The translations under genes were made by a program, and so were the position numbers. Below are positions 1 to 7,826 of a stretch of 12,917 nucleotides of DNA, piece by piece; position 1 is the stretch's first letter, and each line of letters opens with the position of its first letter. The stretch lies in the NCBI GenBank assembly GCA_964213345.1, contig CAXOVX010000049.1:1-12917 (forward strand), written 5' to 3'. The notes under the pieces were generated by a model. It searched no databases, was not told the DNA's origin, and saw only the letters and a program-made list of their open reading frames with translations. This stretch comes from CAXOVX01 sp964213345 (lineage in GTDB: Bacteria > Pseudomonadota > Alphaproteobacteria > Rickettsiales > Midichloriaceae).

Positions 1-120
1 AGGCAAAATACGCTTCAATACGGCTACAAACCTATCATACAACAATAAATCTTTGCCCCCCTTTGAAAGGAGCGACATATGCCAGTTACAGTCATTCCGA
101 CCATCGCACATATACACCAT
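1..120 (-). CDS. possible N-terminal fragment of a hypothetical protein, cut by the window edge
   Basis: Reading leftwards from an ATG at 120, or a second in-frame ATG at 78, about 40 codons stay open to the window edge. The part after the second Met reads MSLLSKGGKDLLLYDRF and continues with a basic, leucine/valine-rich stretch that looks protein-like. An in-frame TGA lies upstream at 136-138. Only a weak AAAAGAG precedes the ATG at 120. It lies downstream of the GTA tail gene on the same strand. I recognise no family, and the fragment is short enough to be chance. It conflicts with the small plus-strand ORF at 79-252, and at most one of the two is likely to be real. Confidence 0.25.
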   Translation of the reverse strand, partial: MVYMCDGRNDCNWHMSLLSKGGKDLLLYDRFVAVLKRILP

Positions 121-252
121 TACTCTTTTCTGGGATCAAACATCTCACCAAAATTATTACCAAAAACGACTTTAAATGCCATTAGAAAGCGTATTTCCCG
201 CGTATACTGCACAACCTTTCACCAAAAAGCCACTTCACATCAACATACTTAA
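79..252 (+). CDS. possible small ORF (57 aa) with a strong ribosome binding site
   Basis: An AAAGGAG motif at 66-72 sits six bases before an ATG at 79, which opens a 57-codon frame ending in TAA at 250-252. The product is rich in His, Thr and Ile, has a basic C-terminal half and contains no recognised motif. The ribosome binding site is the best in this part of the window. However, the opposite strand also reads like protein here, and the site lies inside that competing frame. I do not recognise the product. Confidence 0.2.
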   Translation: MPVTVIPTIAHIHHYSFLGSNISPKLLPKTTLNAIRKRISRVYCTTFHQKATSHQHT

Positions 253-272
253 GTACTTTGTTTAAATAAAAT

Positions 273-3200
273 TCAAAGACTGAGTATAACACTGGCAGGG
301 TCACTTTGTATAGCATAATGCAGATCTCGCTGCACTACAGTTACCACTAACGGTAATTTTTGACTGATATAATGCGATAAATCTCGAACTATAATGAGGT
401 GGCATTCACCCTTTACTACCTCTTGCGCAATACTTTCACCATCGCAAGTAATATTTACACAAAATACAATATTTCTCTTCTTAACATAATCTTCTAAAGA
501 CTCTTCCCAAAATAAAGCATTAGTCCCCACTCTAGGCTGCCATGAAAGCACATAATTATTTTGGTTATCTTTTTCTATCCTTATCCTTGTTGGAGACATC
601 GGCTTCATAGCCTTGCCTAAATACACGAAAGAATCATAGGATATTGCTTCATTTTCAACATTAGCGTTCACATGTTCTGTAACTGCTTCTACCCGCATTT
701 GCATACCTTGATATCGATAAGGCATATTCACATACTGCAAATTATGACGATCAAGCAATATGAAGTGCTCACCTGCAACATGCGATTTTATAGCATTTTC
801 AGTTACACATAGTCCTCGTATAAACACACTCAAGCGATATTGGTTTTTATTTATTAACTCAGCCATTTGAAATTTTACAATTTCATCACCAATTAAAGCC
901 AAATTTTGATACCCACTAAATAAGACATCCTCCGATATGTTACTTAATTCTCCTTCGATCAAATTTACTATAACGCTGCTCTTATTATCAAATATATATG
1001 GACTAGTCCCTTCCAGTACACCCACAACACTGCCAATGGTGGCCTTATTTTTTACTACAGCCAATAGGGTAAACTCATTATTAGGATTACACTCATTTTC
1101 TTTAGCTATTTTCTGATCTTCACCTTCATGATCCCAACATTTGGCCTGCACTAAACGATATAACACCCTACATCCATCCCACTGCTTACCATTACCACAT
1201 GCAGCAATTAATAAGCGACTAGAGGCTTCATTTACAACGCTCGGATCCTCCGCATCGTCCAGCTCATACGGCAAAAGCGGAATATCCAACACTTTAAAAC
1301 ACGTAGCCGCAACATCAACCATATCTACATCAGCTAATACCCGATCTTTTAGCATATGAGTTCGCTCCAGATTGGATGAATTATCTTTGCTATATATAGC
1401 AACATCCTCAGCAACACCAGAAATCCTTATTAGCCTATTTTTACCTATCTCAACACTCGTAATTCTTACTGTATGCACAATATTATCAACTTCGAACGTA
1501 ATAATATCCGTAGGCACTAAATATGCGTACTTAACAGGTAATACCAAAGAGTACCTTATTTTTTCCATCCATGCATTGTATAAAAGGCAAAAAGCCACCC
1601 TACTTGCATACATAGTGTCAAGGACTATTGGCAAATTAACTGTAAGAGCTTCTCTGCTATTTGTGAACTCCCTTACTGCAGACTGATTACATACAATATA
1701 GTCCGCACTACTATCTAAAAAATTAACAACCACTTTACTGGGTATATCCGCTTCTTGCAATACCACTATATCCACTAAACTAAGATAGTTACCCTCAATA
1801 GTCTTATATTTATTAGAAACTGCTATAGGTATTAAGTCACCGTTGATAATCTCATTGATTATTTTGGGATAACGAGGAATGAATTTTAATATATAATCGG
1901 CTTCAACTATGTCAAAAAAGTATATTTGCTGCAACGATTCTATAATATTACGTACGCTATTTTGATGTTTAATTACAAATCCTTGCACAATGTCTGTAAG
2001 CTTTGAAACATCAACATCACTGATACCAAGACCACTCTTAGCGCATAAATTAAGGATAAGTTGCGCCAAGGTTGTACACCCAAGCTTTCCTTGCACCCAA
2101 TGCCCCTTTTGCCAACACACACCATCTGCCCAAACATCTTCACGCATAGGCCACGTAGGATATGGTCTTGCATCCCACGTCCATAAGAAACATTTTTCCA
2201 CAATCTCAGAATGACGCCACCTTTTTTCTGTAGCCTCTATTCCAATACGTTGCGCCAATATGTCCACTTCTCCCTTGGAATAATAAGGGAAGGCAGACTC
2301 TTTGCTATGAGGATCGTAAAAAACATTAGGTTGATTAGTGGCTAAATCTGCTGACGGAAATCCGTATTCAGTAAACCAAATCTTCTTTAAACCAGGAACC
2401 CATTGAGTTCGTTCTCCATTAGGATTTACGTGATGATTATTCCACCACCACTCAATATTTTTCCAGGCATATTCCTTCGATAAAGGTACTTTACTTTTCC
2501 TTTCAGAATCAACATATAAAAATTCGTACCCCTCACCTAAATCCCACCCTTTAATAACCTCCTCCAGATTATACTGAGAACGTGCCCAATCTGTCAGGGG
2601 GAAATAGGCATCTACACCCACAAAATCAATCTCAGGAGCCGCCCAAAGTTTATCTAAATTATACCATCCTCCCTCTGTGTGATGGTATTCACTCCAATCT
2701 GCAGCATAAGACAACTTTACGTTGCTACTTGATATGAATCTCACTTCCTTTGTTAACTTTATTAACTCCTCAACAGCCGGAAATGTATTATCATCATCTT
2801 TCACTTTTGTAAGGCCTATAAGTTCGGAACCTACAATAAATCCATCAGCAAAATCTTTGGTAAGATTGGCATAATGTAAAATAAATTTTTTGTAACCCTC
2901 TCTCCCATTAAAGAATTTGGTCACAGCGTCCCTGTTTCCCGTTAACCTACCGCGCCAAGGCTTTCCCGGTAAATCTACCAATAACATAGGGTATATCATA
3001 ATATTATAATTTCTTTTTTTAAGCTCCCTTAAATAACGTACAAAACTATCATCACTAATAGTCCCCCCGTAATTAGGTCTGTCGTTGATTCGCGAAATAA
3101 GATGTGCTTCATTACGTTCTAATCCTGCAACACTCCATATAGAAGGTGCAGTACTCACAGCATCATCATGAAATTCTACACCGGGCATTATCTTGCATTC

Positions 3201-4112
3201 TCCAGCATTTAAGCTGTCAGCAAACCAATTGACAACTACAGAAACCCAATTAACATTCGGTAATGTATCTTGCAAATGATCCAATGAAACAATACTATTT
3301 GCACTACCTGCAGTATGATGCTGATTGATCGAAGCAGCATACCCACGTTGCAAAAATTTTTTGGATTTTTTATGCTCTACAAAATCCCCAACAACTTTTC
3401 TCTGTACAATGGTATCATACACAAATTCACCACTGCCAGGTATAACTACGACTGATTCAATGAGATTCTCGACTGAATCAACATCAAGGCTGCCCCTCCG
3501 TACCTCAAAAGTAAAATGTGGTACAGTGTTCCCAAAGGCAGTTATGTCAAAATCTTGCAACACTACACAAGCAATACCCCGATAAGCCGGAGTTTTACCT
3601 ATCTTATGCACCGCTTCTACTATTGGATCTGGTTGTTGCTCTTCATCACCTTTATATGTCCTGATTTCATGTGAATTCCTATCTAATAATACTGCATTTG
3701 CCCATATACGCTCTATACTTGCTATAGGGCCTTCACACACTGCTATAGCTAACGATACTGTATAAGTATATGAAGTATGATTCTGCCCTACCTTTCGATA
3801 CTTACTACCCCTGGTACTATGTTCTGTAGCGGCATGTTCTTTTATTTCGCTTGCCCAGATTATATTACCAGCTATCCTGAATGTACCATATACAAGAGGT
3901 ATAACATGCCCATAACTTGCGCTTTGTACAACTAAATCCTGTAACCTAGGACCTTCAGTGAATCTCTCTTCCACTCCAGAACCAAATAGGTGTTGATCAA
4001 TAAAGCTGCCAGCAATACTGCCTGTCAACCTACCAACCGCTGCACCTATTATGCCTCCAGCAATGTTACCGCCTATAGCAGCACCTATTGCACCTAAAAC
4101 AAGAGTAGCCAT
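273..4112 (-). CDS. GTA g15-like tail-tip 'megatron' protein with a glycosidase-type TIM barrel
   Basis: This is the large tail-tip protein of a gene-transfer-agent particle (Rcc01698/orfg15 family). At 1279 residues it is about full length for a family near 1300. The N-terminus is a Gly/Ala-rich hydrophobic stretch (about 3-40), followed by a tail-domain segment containing SYGHVIPLVYG (about 66-76). Residues about 290-680 form the GTA TIM barrel, with GSELIGLT (Glu430) and IWFTEYGFP (Glu582) as the likely glycosidase-like acid pair. Residues about 720-880 match a phage tail/tip domain, and about 980-1010 (LLIAACGNGKQWDG) the conserved C-terminal family region. The ATG at 4112 gives the family-typical start, but the upstream bases are A/T only, with no ribosome binding site. 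The frame is intact across 3.8 kb, which argues that it is selected. It follows g14 on the same strand after a 289-nt gap that holds repeat copy A. Confidence 0.97.
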   Translation of the reverse strand: MATLVLGAIGAAIGGNIAGGIIGAAVGRLTGSIAGSFIDQHLFGSGVEERFTEGPRLQDLVVQSASYGHVIPLVYGTFRIAGNIIWASEIKEHAATEHSTRGSKYRKVGQNHTSYTYTVSLAIAVCEGPIASIERIWANAVLLDRNSHEIRTYKGDEEQQPDPIVEAVHKIGKTPAYRGIACVVLQDFDITAFGNTVPHFTFEVRRGSLDVDSVENLIESVVVIPGSGEFVYDTIVQRKVVGDFVEHKKSKKFLQRGYAASINQHHTAGSANSIVSLDHLQDTLPNVNWVSVVVNWFADSLNAGECKIMPGVEFHDDAVSTAPSIWSVAGLERNEAHLISRINDRPNYGGTISDDSFVRYLRELKKRNYNIMIYPMLLVDLPGKPWRGRLTGNRDAVTKFFNGREGYKKFILHYANLTKDFADGFIVGSELIGLTKVKDDDNTFPAVEELIKLTKEVRFISSSNVKLSYAADWSEYHHTEGGWYNLDKLWAAPEIDFVGVDAYFPLTDWARSQYNLEEVIKGWDLGEGYEFLYVDSERKSKVPLSKEYAWKNIEWWWNNHHVNPNGERTQWVPGLKKIWFTEYGFPSADLATNQPNVFYDPHSKESAFPYYSKGEVDILAQRIGIEATEKRWRHSEIVEKCFLWTWDARPYPTWPMREDVWADGVCWQKGHWVQGKLGCTTLAQLILNLCAKSGLGISDVDVSKLTDIVQGFVIKHQNSVRNIIESLQQIYFFDIVEADYILKFIPRYPKIINEIINGDLIPIAVSNKYKTIEGNYLSLVDIVVLQEADIPSKVVVNFLDSSADYIVCNQSAVREFTNSREALTVNLPIVLDTMYASRVAFCLLYNAWMEKIRYSLVLPVKYAYLVPTDIITFEVDNIVHTVRITSVEIGKNRLIRISGVAEDVAIYSKDNSSNLERTHMLKDRVLADVDMVDVAATCFKVLDIPLLPYELDDAEDPSVVNEASSRLLIAACGNGKQWDGCRVLYRLVQAKCWDHEGEDQKIAKENECNPNNEFTLLAVVKNKATIGSVVGVLEGTSPYIFDNKSSVIVNLIEGELSNISEDVLFSGYQNLALIGDEIVKFQMAELINKNQYRLSVFIRGLCVTENAIKSHVAGEHFILLDRHNLQYVNMPYRYQGMQMRVEAVTEHVNANVENEAISYDSFVYLGKAMKPMSPTRIRIEKDNQNNYVLSWQPRVGTNALFWEESLEDYVKKRNIVFCVNITCDGESIAQEVVKGECHLIIVRDLSHYISQKLPLVVTVVQRDLHYAIQSDPASVILSL

Positions 4113-4256
4113 TTTTTTTAATAATAATTATAGAGTTAGAATATTTGCGAGAGAACTCAAAACATGCAACAATTACGGCAAAATTGTAATCAACATAAGC
4201 GCTGGAATACAAGATAGTAAATACGAGAGACGAATACCCATTCCCCTTTTTTAAAA

Positions 4257-4365
4257 CGCTCACGTTGTCGCACTGCAGGATTTTAGGCTCAGTCATATGG
4301 TATCACTGCACTCCTTCACCCTCACTGTTGCGCTCCTAGTACTCATTCAAAAATGGGACTTGGTA
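4257..4365 (-). repeat. dispersed repeat, copy A, upstream of GTA g15
   Basis: This intergenic element, read on the minus strand, matches 6069-6175 on the plus strand. The core (4257-4318 against 6115-6175) aligns by eye with 49 of 61 columns identical plus one extra base here. It includes perfect blocks TGAAGGAGTG, ACTGAGCCTAAA and ACAACGTGA. Most mismatches are transitions. Weaker similarity continues upstream (15 of 22, then a TACCA-GT--CATTT block). It ends 144 nt before the g15 start. The remaining gap bases (4113-4256) are AT-rich and show nothing else I can support. Confidence 0.7.
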
Positions 4366-4401
4366 CAAAAATCCGCATAGTAAAGTATGATCTAAAAGTA
4401 C

Positions 4402-4914
4402 TCACTTGACTGTGATTTGGTATAATTTATGCACCCTCTTGTACCAAGAATGCGGCAAAGTGTTTTCCACCACTTTCCCAGCACTAGAACATGCATGAAT
4501 GATATTTATTTTTGCTTCATTTTCAAAATATGATTTGCCACGAGTTATGGAAGAACCAGCGCCTTTGTTTAATGGCTCAATATTACTTATTACTCCAACA
4601 TGAAAGTGGAACTTGTTGAACTTCAGTACAATAATGGCCCCGAGAGCGATATTATTTATGACAGTAAAATGCTTATCCAATTCTAAATCTAGCAGGTAGC
4701 TATCTCGCTTGTATTCGTAATGCTGTAAGTCATAGCATGTAAATTGCCTACCCATCTTTGAATAAACATCTAGCTCTTTGGATATTCCCATAATGAATCC
4801 AAAACAATCACACCCAACCCCTTTTACTCTACCAAGTTCATGAAATGGCGTGTCTATCCAAGTACGAGCCACATTAACTATTTGCCTGGCAGCTAGCGTA
4901 GATGCACATCTCAT
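4402..4914 (-). CDS. GTA g14-like NlpC/P60 cell-wall peptidase
   Basis: This is a papain-fold NlpC/P60 hydrolase of the Rcc01697/orfg14 type, expected to cut peptidoglycan peptides during tail assembly or DNA delivery. From the start chosen here (170 aa) the motifs are VARTWIDTPF near the N-terminus, catalytic Cys37 in GVGCDCFGF, His105 in FHFHVGVIS and a third polar residue, His140, in NIIHACSSAGKVVE. I chose the ATG at 4914 because family members begin only a few residues before the ARTW-like motif. An ATG at 4986 would add 24 residues of no family character and would overlap the longer reading of the divergent ftsY frame. Neither start has a ribosome binding site. The neighbour downstream on the same strand is g15, as in GTA operons; the usual upstream neighbour g13 is 3.4 kb away. 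Confidence 0.87.
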   Translation of the reverse strand: MRCASTLAARQIVNVARTWIDTPFHELGRVKGVGCDCFGFIMGISKELDVYSKMGRQFTCYDLQHYEYKRDSYLLDLELDKHFTVINNIALGAIIVLKFNKFHFHVGVISNIEPLNKGAGSSITRGKSYFENEAKINIIHACSSAGKVVENTLPHSWYKRVHKLYQITVK

Positions 4915-5001
4915 AAAAGTTTGATGCAGTATTTGTTGAATTAATTCACATTGTAGGTTATTTTGGGTAGGGACTCTCGGCTCCATACAATAGTATCGGT
5001 T

Positions 5002-5916
5002 ATGAATTGGTTAAATAAATTAAAATCTGGGTTACAAAAAACTTCTAGCTCTATAACTAGTGGAATTACCAAGCTTTTTACCCATAAAAAACTAGATACT
5101 GAAATACTAACTCATTTTGAGGAATTATTGCTAAGCAGTGATATAGGAGTGAAGGCTACTGCAGTTATTATAGATGAATTAACTAAACAAAAATTCAATA
5201 AAAGCATCTCTGCAGATGAGGTAAAAGCATTTTTACGTGAGCAAATAGCTACAGCACTGCAAGCAGTGGCAAAACCATTAGTTATAAGGTGCAACGAACA
5301 CCAACCATACGTAATACTGGTATGCGGTATAAATGGCAGCGGAAAGACTACTACAATCGGCAAATTAGCCTATATGCTACAACAAAAAAAATATAGCGTA
5401 ATGTTAGTGGCTTGCGACACTTTCAGAGCTGCAGCGATAGAGCAGTTGCAAATATGGGCACAAGTAGCCAATAACTGCCCTATAATTTTTAGTGAGGGAA
5501 AGAACGACCCTGCAAGCATAGCCCACCTAGGACTTACCCAAGCAAAGCAAAATAAGTCAGATATTTTGCTTATAGATACAGCTGGAAGACTGCATAATAA
5601 CGTAGATCTGATGAATGAACTCAGTAAATGCGTAAAAGTGCTAAAAAAAATAGATGCAAATGCACCACAAGAAGTTATATTAGTACTTGACGGCACCATT
5701 GGACAAAATGCTTACGCGCAAATAGAAGCTTTTTCACGTGTTACGAAAATTACAGGACTGATAATAACAAAACTAGATAGTACTGCAAAAGGTGGTGTGG
5801 TAATCGGGATAGCTCAAAAATACAATATTCCTATTTACGCTGTAGGAATTGGGGAGGAGATAACCAACCTGCACAATTTCACCCCAGAAGAATTCGCAGA
5901 AGCACTAATAAACTAG
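5002..5916 (+). CDS. ftsY: signal recognition particle receptor FtsY (SRP GTPase)
   Basis: FtsY is the membrane-associated SRP receptor. It pairs its GTPase with that of Ffh to dock ribosome-nascent-chain complexes at the Sec translocon. From the ATG at 5002 the product is 304 residues: a short N-terminal helix beginning MNWLNKLKSG, the four-helix N domain (to about 95), then the G domain. The P-loop is GINGSGKTTT (109-118), followed by DTFRAAAIEQL (139-149), DTAGR (192-196), TKLD (256-259) and the closing GIGEEITNLHNFTPEEF. There is no long acidic A domain, as is usual for short alphaproteobacterial FtsY. An upstream in-frame ATG at 4963 would add 13 residues without family character and would run into g14, so 5002 is preferred. 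It is divergent from g14 and convergent with the tRNA. Confidence 0.97.
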   Translation: MNWLNKLKSGLQKTSSSITSGITKLFTHKKLDTEILTHFEELLLSSDIGVKATAVIIDELTKQKFNKSISADEVKAFLREQIATALQAVAKPLVIRCNEHQPYVILVCGINGSGKTTTIGKLAYMLQQKKYSVMLVACDTFRAAAIEQLQIWAQVANNCPIIFSEGKNDPASIAHLGLTQAKQNKSDILLIDTAGRLHNNVDLMNELSKCVKVLKKIDANAPQEVILVLDGTIGQNAYAQIEAFSRVTKITGLIITKLDSTAKGGVVIGIAQKYNIPIYAVGIGEEITNLHNFTPEEFAEALIN

Positions 5917-5940
5917 CTAATATCACAACAAAATGAAGCG

Positions 5941-6014
5941 CGTTCCCGACAGGGATCGAACCTGTGGCCTCCGGATTAGGAATCCAACGCTCTGTCCTAC
6001 TGAGCTACGGGAAC
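5941..6014 (-). tRNA. tRNA-Arg (anticodon CCT)
   Basis: This is a complete 74-nt cloverleaf on the minus strand. The acceptor stem is GTTCCCG/CGGGAAC with discriminator G, the D stem GCTC/GAGC, and the anticodon stem TTGGA/TCCGG around loop TTCCTAA. That gives anticodon CCT, which reads AGG. The T arm is ACAGG-TTCGATC-CCTGT. The 3' CCA is not encoded (the next bases are CGC). It lies 24 nt past the end of ftsY and is convergent with it. I see no clear -35/-10 pair or terminator for it. Confidence 0.97.
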
Positions 6015-6046
6015 AAAATAAAATACTGTAAACTGTCGACTACAGC

Positions 6047-6066
6047 ACACAGTACCACACAGTACT
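6047..6066 (+). repeat. short tandem direct repeat (2 x 10 bp)
   Basis: ACACAGTACC is followed directly by ACACAGTACT, two adjacent 10-base units differing only at the last base. They lie just upstream of the tRNA on one side and of repeat copy B on the other. The pair could be a small protein-binding site or simply slippage. Confidence 0.4.
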
Positions 6067-6068
6067 AA

Positions 6069-6175
6069 TACCACGTTTCATTTATAATGGAAACTAAGAG
6101 TACAAGGGTAAGGCTGAAGGAGTGTAGATAAACTACATAACTGAGCCTAAATCCCGCAGCACAACAACGTGAACG
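6069..6175 (+). repeat. dispersed repeat, copy B, upstream of the frameshifted peptidase-like gene
   Basis: This is the plus-strand partner of copy A at 4257-4365. The shared core runs from TGAAGGAGTG at 6115 to ACGTGAACG at 6175. It ends 137 nt before the ATG at 6313, nearly the same distance and orientation as copy A relative to g15. A TATAAT hexamer (6082-6087) falls inside this copy but is not kept in A. In B alone, TGTAG (6123-6127) can pair with CTACA (6133-6137) inside GGCT/AGCC. Copy A cannot form that stem, so a conserved RNA fold is not supported. Confidence 0.7.
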
Positions 6176-6183
6176 AAATTTAG

Positions 6184-6189
6184 TATAAT
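6184..6189 (+). promoter_or_regulatory. candidate -10 box
   Basis: A perfect TATAAT follows repeat copy B by eight bases and lies about 120 nt before the ATG at 6313. No TTGACA-like -35 sits at 16-18 bases upstream, so in an AT-rich gap this may be chance. Another TATAAT lies at 6082-6087. Confidence 0.22.
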
Positions 6190-6226
6190 TTCCAACTCAG
6201 TGGAGTAACTATACAGCGTAATTGGT

Positions 6227-6246
6227 CAATAAAAAATAATTTATTG
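6227..6246. repeat. AT-rich inverted repeat in the leader of the frameshifted gene
   Basis: CAATAAA (6227-6233) and TTTATTG (6240-6246) form a 7-bp stem with a 6-base loop. A second, looser pair of AATATT motifs follows, with a T run between. It could be an operator or a weak terminator-like hairpin. The stem has a single G-C pair, so its stability as RNA is doubtful. Confidence 0.3.
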
Positions 6247-6312
6247 CAATATTTTTTAAACAATATTACACATGTAAAGATGAATATCAACTTAATATAA
6301 GATGATTTGTAT

Positions 6313-7173
6313 ATGCGTAGTGCGTACTATATCGCTGCCGTAGCAGCAGGAGCGATAGGGGCATATGTTTTGGGAGATTATATGTGGCCGTTCCAATACC
6401 CAATTCTACATCACAATCTAATGCTTCGATGCCCAATTTTAAGCAGGATTTCATAGCCCAAGGTGTGAATTTTAGTAGAAATCTCACAATTGAGGAGAAG
6501 GCTGTATTTAAGGGGTTTCCTAACGCAAACCTCGATACGATTACCTTTCTTGGCGTTGGAGCAATCAGGCCTAGTGATGAGAATTGTGAATATTATCAGT
6601 GTATCACTAATGGTCCAGTATTGGCGTATAATGCAACAACTGGTCGATATGTTAGCACGTTTTATCCAGGCGTAAGCAATGTACAGTTAATGCGGGACGT
6701 TTGGGACTGGTGCTATTCTGGTCAGTATAACTGCAATTTTCAAGGCGGGTTTGGCGCTACATATAATTGCGTAGGGTGGTCTCTGGTATTAGCAAATGGC
6801 TAAATCCGGCAGGTATTACCGCTTATGTTAAAGAGCGGGTATGCAGAGAGGCAACGCCATTGATGCCTTCATAGCGGATCAAAATGCGGCATTTTCGCAA
6901 AATCACAAAAGCAACGTAGACGGTATTGTAGATGAATTGCATTCTGTTTCTGCTCTGCATAGTCCCATAGCTAATAACACAGTGGCTTTTTTCTTTGACA
7001 GTAGTAACGAGTGCCAACATGGCGCCAGGTATTTGGAGACATTAGACAATACCACATTGGATAAATGGACCTCCAAGCTAGGTAGTTTTGTAACAATATC
7101 TCATGATTTAAGCGATTTAATGGGTGTAAACTCGATTTACGGCAATGATTTATGTTATGCTGAAACTGTATAA
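6313..7173 (+). pseudogene. frameshifted, possibly secreted cysteine-peptidase-like (DUF7689-like) gene
   Basis: Coding sense runs through three frames that join into one product of about 285 residues. The first part, from ATG 6313, is MRSAYYIAAVAAGAIGAYVL, a hydrophobic signal or anchor. It shifts near 6382-6388 to a frame containing LTIEEKAVFKGFPNAN, paired cysteines and YNCVGWSL. It shifts at 6785-6786 to GISKWLNPAGITAYVKERV, then near 6832-6850 to the last part with ECQHGARYLE, WTSKLGSFVTISHD and a TAA at 7171. The order NC-xx-W, H-xAR, WTSKLG, I-x-H resembles, from memory, papain-fold proteins of the DUF7689 type, with Cys and His as likely catalytic residues. Each shift is -1 and can be repaired by one G at or beside a G run. 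A GTG at 6384 behind GGGAG (6372-6376) could alternatively start a shorter, leaderless product. It may be a true pseudogene, or intact in the organism if the assembly is wrong. Confidence 0.65.
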
Positions 7174-7206
7174 TAACGTATGAACTTCAATAAATGAGAG
7201 GATAAA

Positions 7207-7734
7207 ATGGCAAGAAGTGCAAAAAACATAAGAGCAGCGGATGGGTTGTATGCTTCAATAGCACAAAATTCAAACTTTAAAACTGTTAATGACTTTCAAG
7301 AGAAATATGACGCTATCGTTACAGAGTATCTCAATACGCCAGAGCTGGCCATGCGTTCGATCATTAGAATGGATCTACTCGACAGTTTTAAACGGTGGGT
7401 ACCAGAGATATTAGAAAACAAACAGAAAGTTATCCCTTTCATCATAGCGAACATGCTAAAGGGTGATATCATTGCTTTAGATATGTATGACAATCTGTAC
7501 AACACGGTGAATAGAACAGATCTAGTACTTGATTATATGACAATACATCAAAATTCGACCTTAAAAGCCCAGTTTAGAGAATGTGGAGGTGGAGAAGATT
7601 CAAGAGCTATTATTTCAGCGGAGCATTGGCTGAAAAGTTCTGAAGCTGCTGATGTTTTAAGTGGTGATATCCAAGATGGGCTATGTACTGCTAATGAAAT
7701 TTTACACACCACTAATGAGTATGCTCATTGTTAA
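7207..7734 (+). CDS. hypothetical protein (175 aa), mostly helical, unrecognised
   Basis: I do not recognise this protein. The ATG at 7207 has a good ribosome binding site, GAGAGGA at 7196-7202. The product has no signal peptide or membrane segment. It reads as mixed helices (for example NDFQEKYDAIVTEYL and SAEHWLKSSEAADVL), with a GGGED turn near residue 128 and a C-terminal Cys. It starts 33 nt after the frameshifted peptidase-like gene on the same strand, so the two are probably co-transcribed. After the TAA at 7732 the same frame stays open for 30 more protein-like codons, so the stop may be premature. Downstream partner, substrate or inhibitor of the gene before it are all possible roles, but none is shown. 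Confidence 0.7.
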   Translation: MARSAKNIRAADGLYASIAQNSNFKTVNDFQEKYDAIVTEYLNTPELAMRSIIRMDLLDSFKRWVPEILENKQKVIPFIIANMLKGDIIALDMYDNLYNTVNRTDLVLDYMTIHQNSTLKAQFRECGGGEDSRAIISAEHWLKSSEAADVLSGDIQDGLCTANEILHTTNEYAHC

Positions 7735-7794
7735 TATGGTGTTGTATTAGCCCGTGGAGAGTGGGGTTACCTTGCCCGAACTGAGAGGAAAATT

Positions 7795-7817
7795 ACAGGT
7801 GGCCCACTTGTTTTTTT
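7795..7817 (+). terminator. candidate rho-independent terminator after the 175-aa gene
   Basis: ACAGGTG (7795-7801) pairs with CACTTGT (7805-7811), with one G-T wobble and a GCC loop, and is followed directly by six more Ts. It lies 60 nt past the stop at 7734, well placed to end the plus-strand transcript. It overlaps the in-frame extension to 7827; if that extension is coding, the hairpin is coincidental. Confidence 0.5.
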
Positions 7818-7826
7818 ACAGAACTA

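Noticed and set aside
4066..4296. Minus-strand 76-codon ORF starting MTEPKILQCDNVSV
   Set aside because: It begins inside repeat copy A, where copy B has ATA in place of ATG and an early stop, overlaps the g15 start in another frame and has poor composition.
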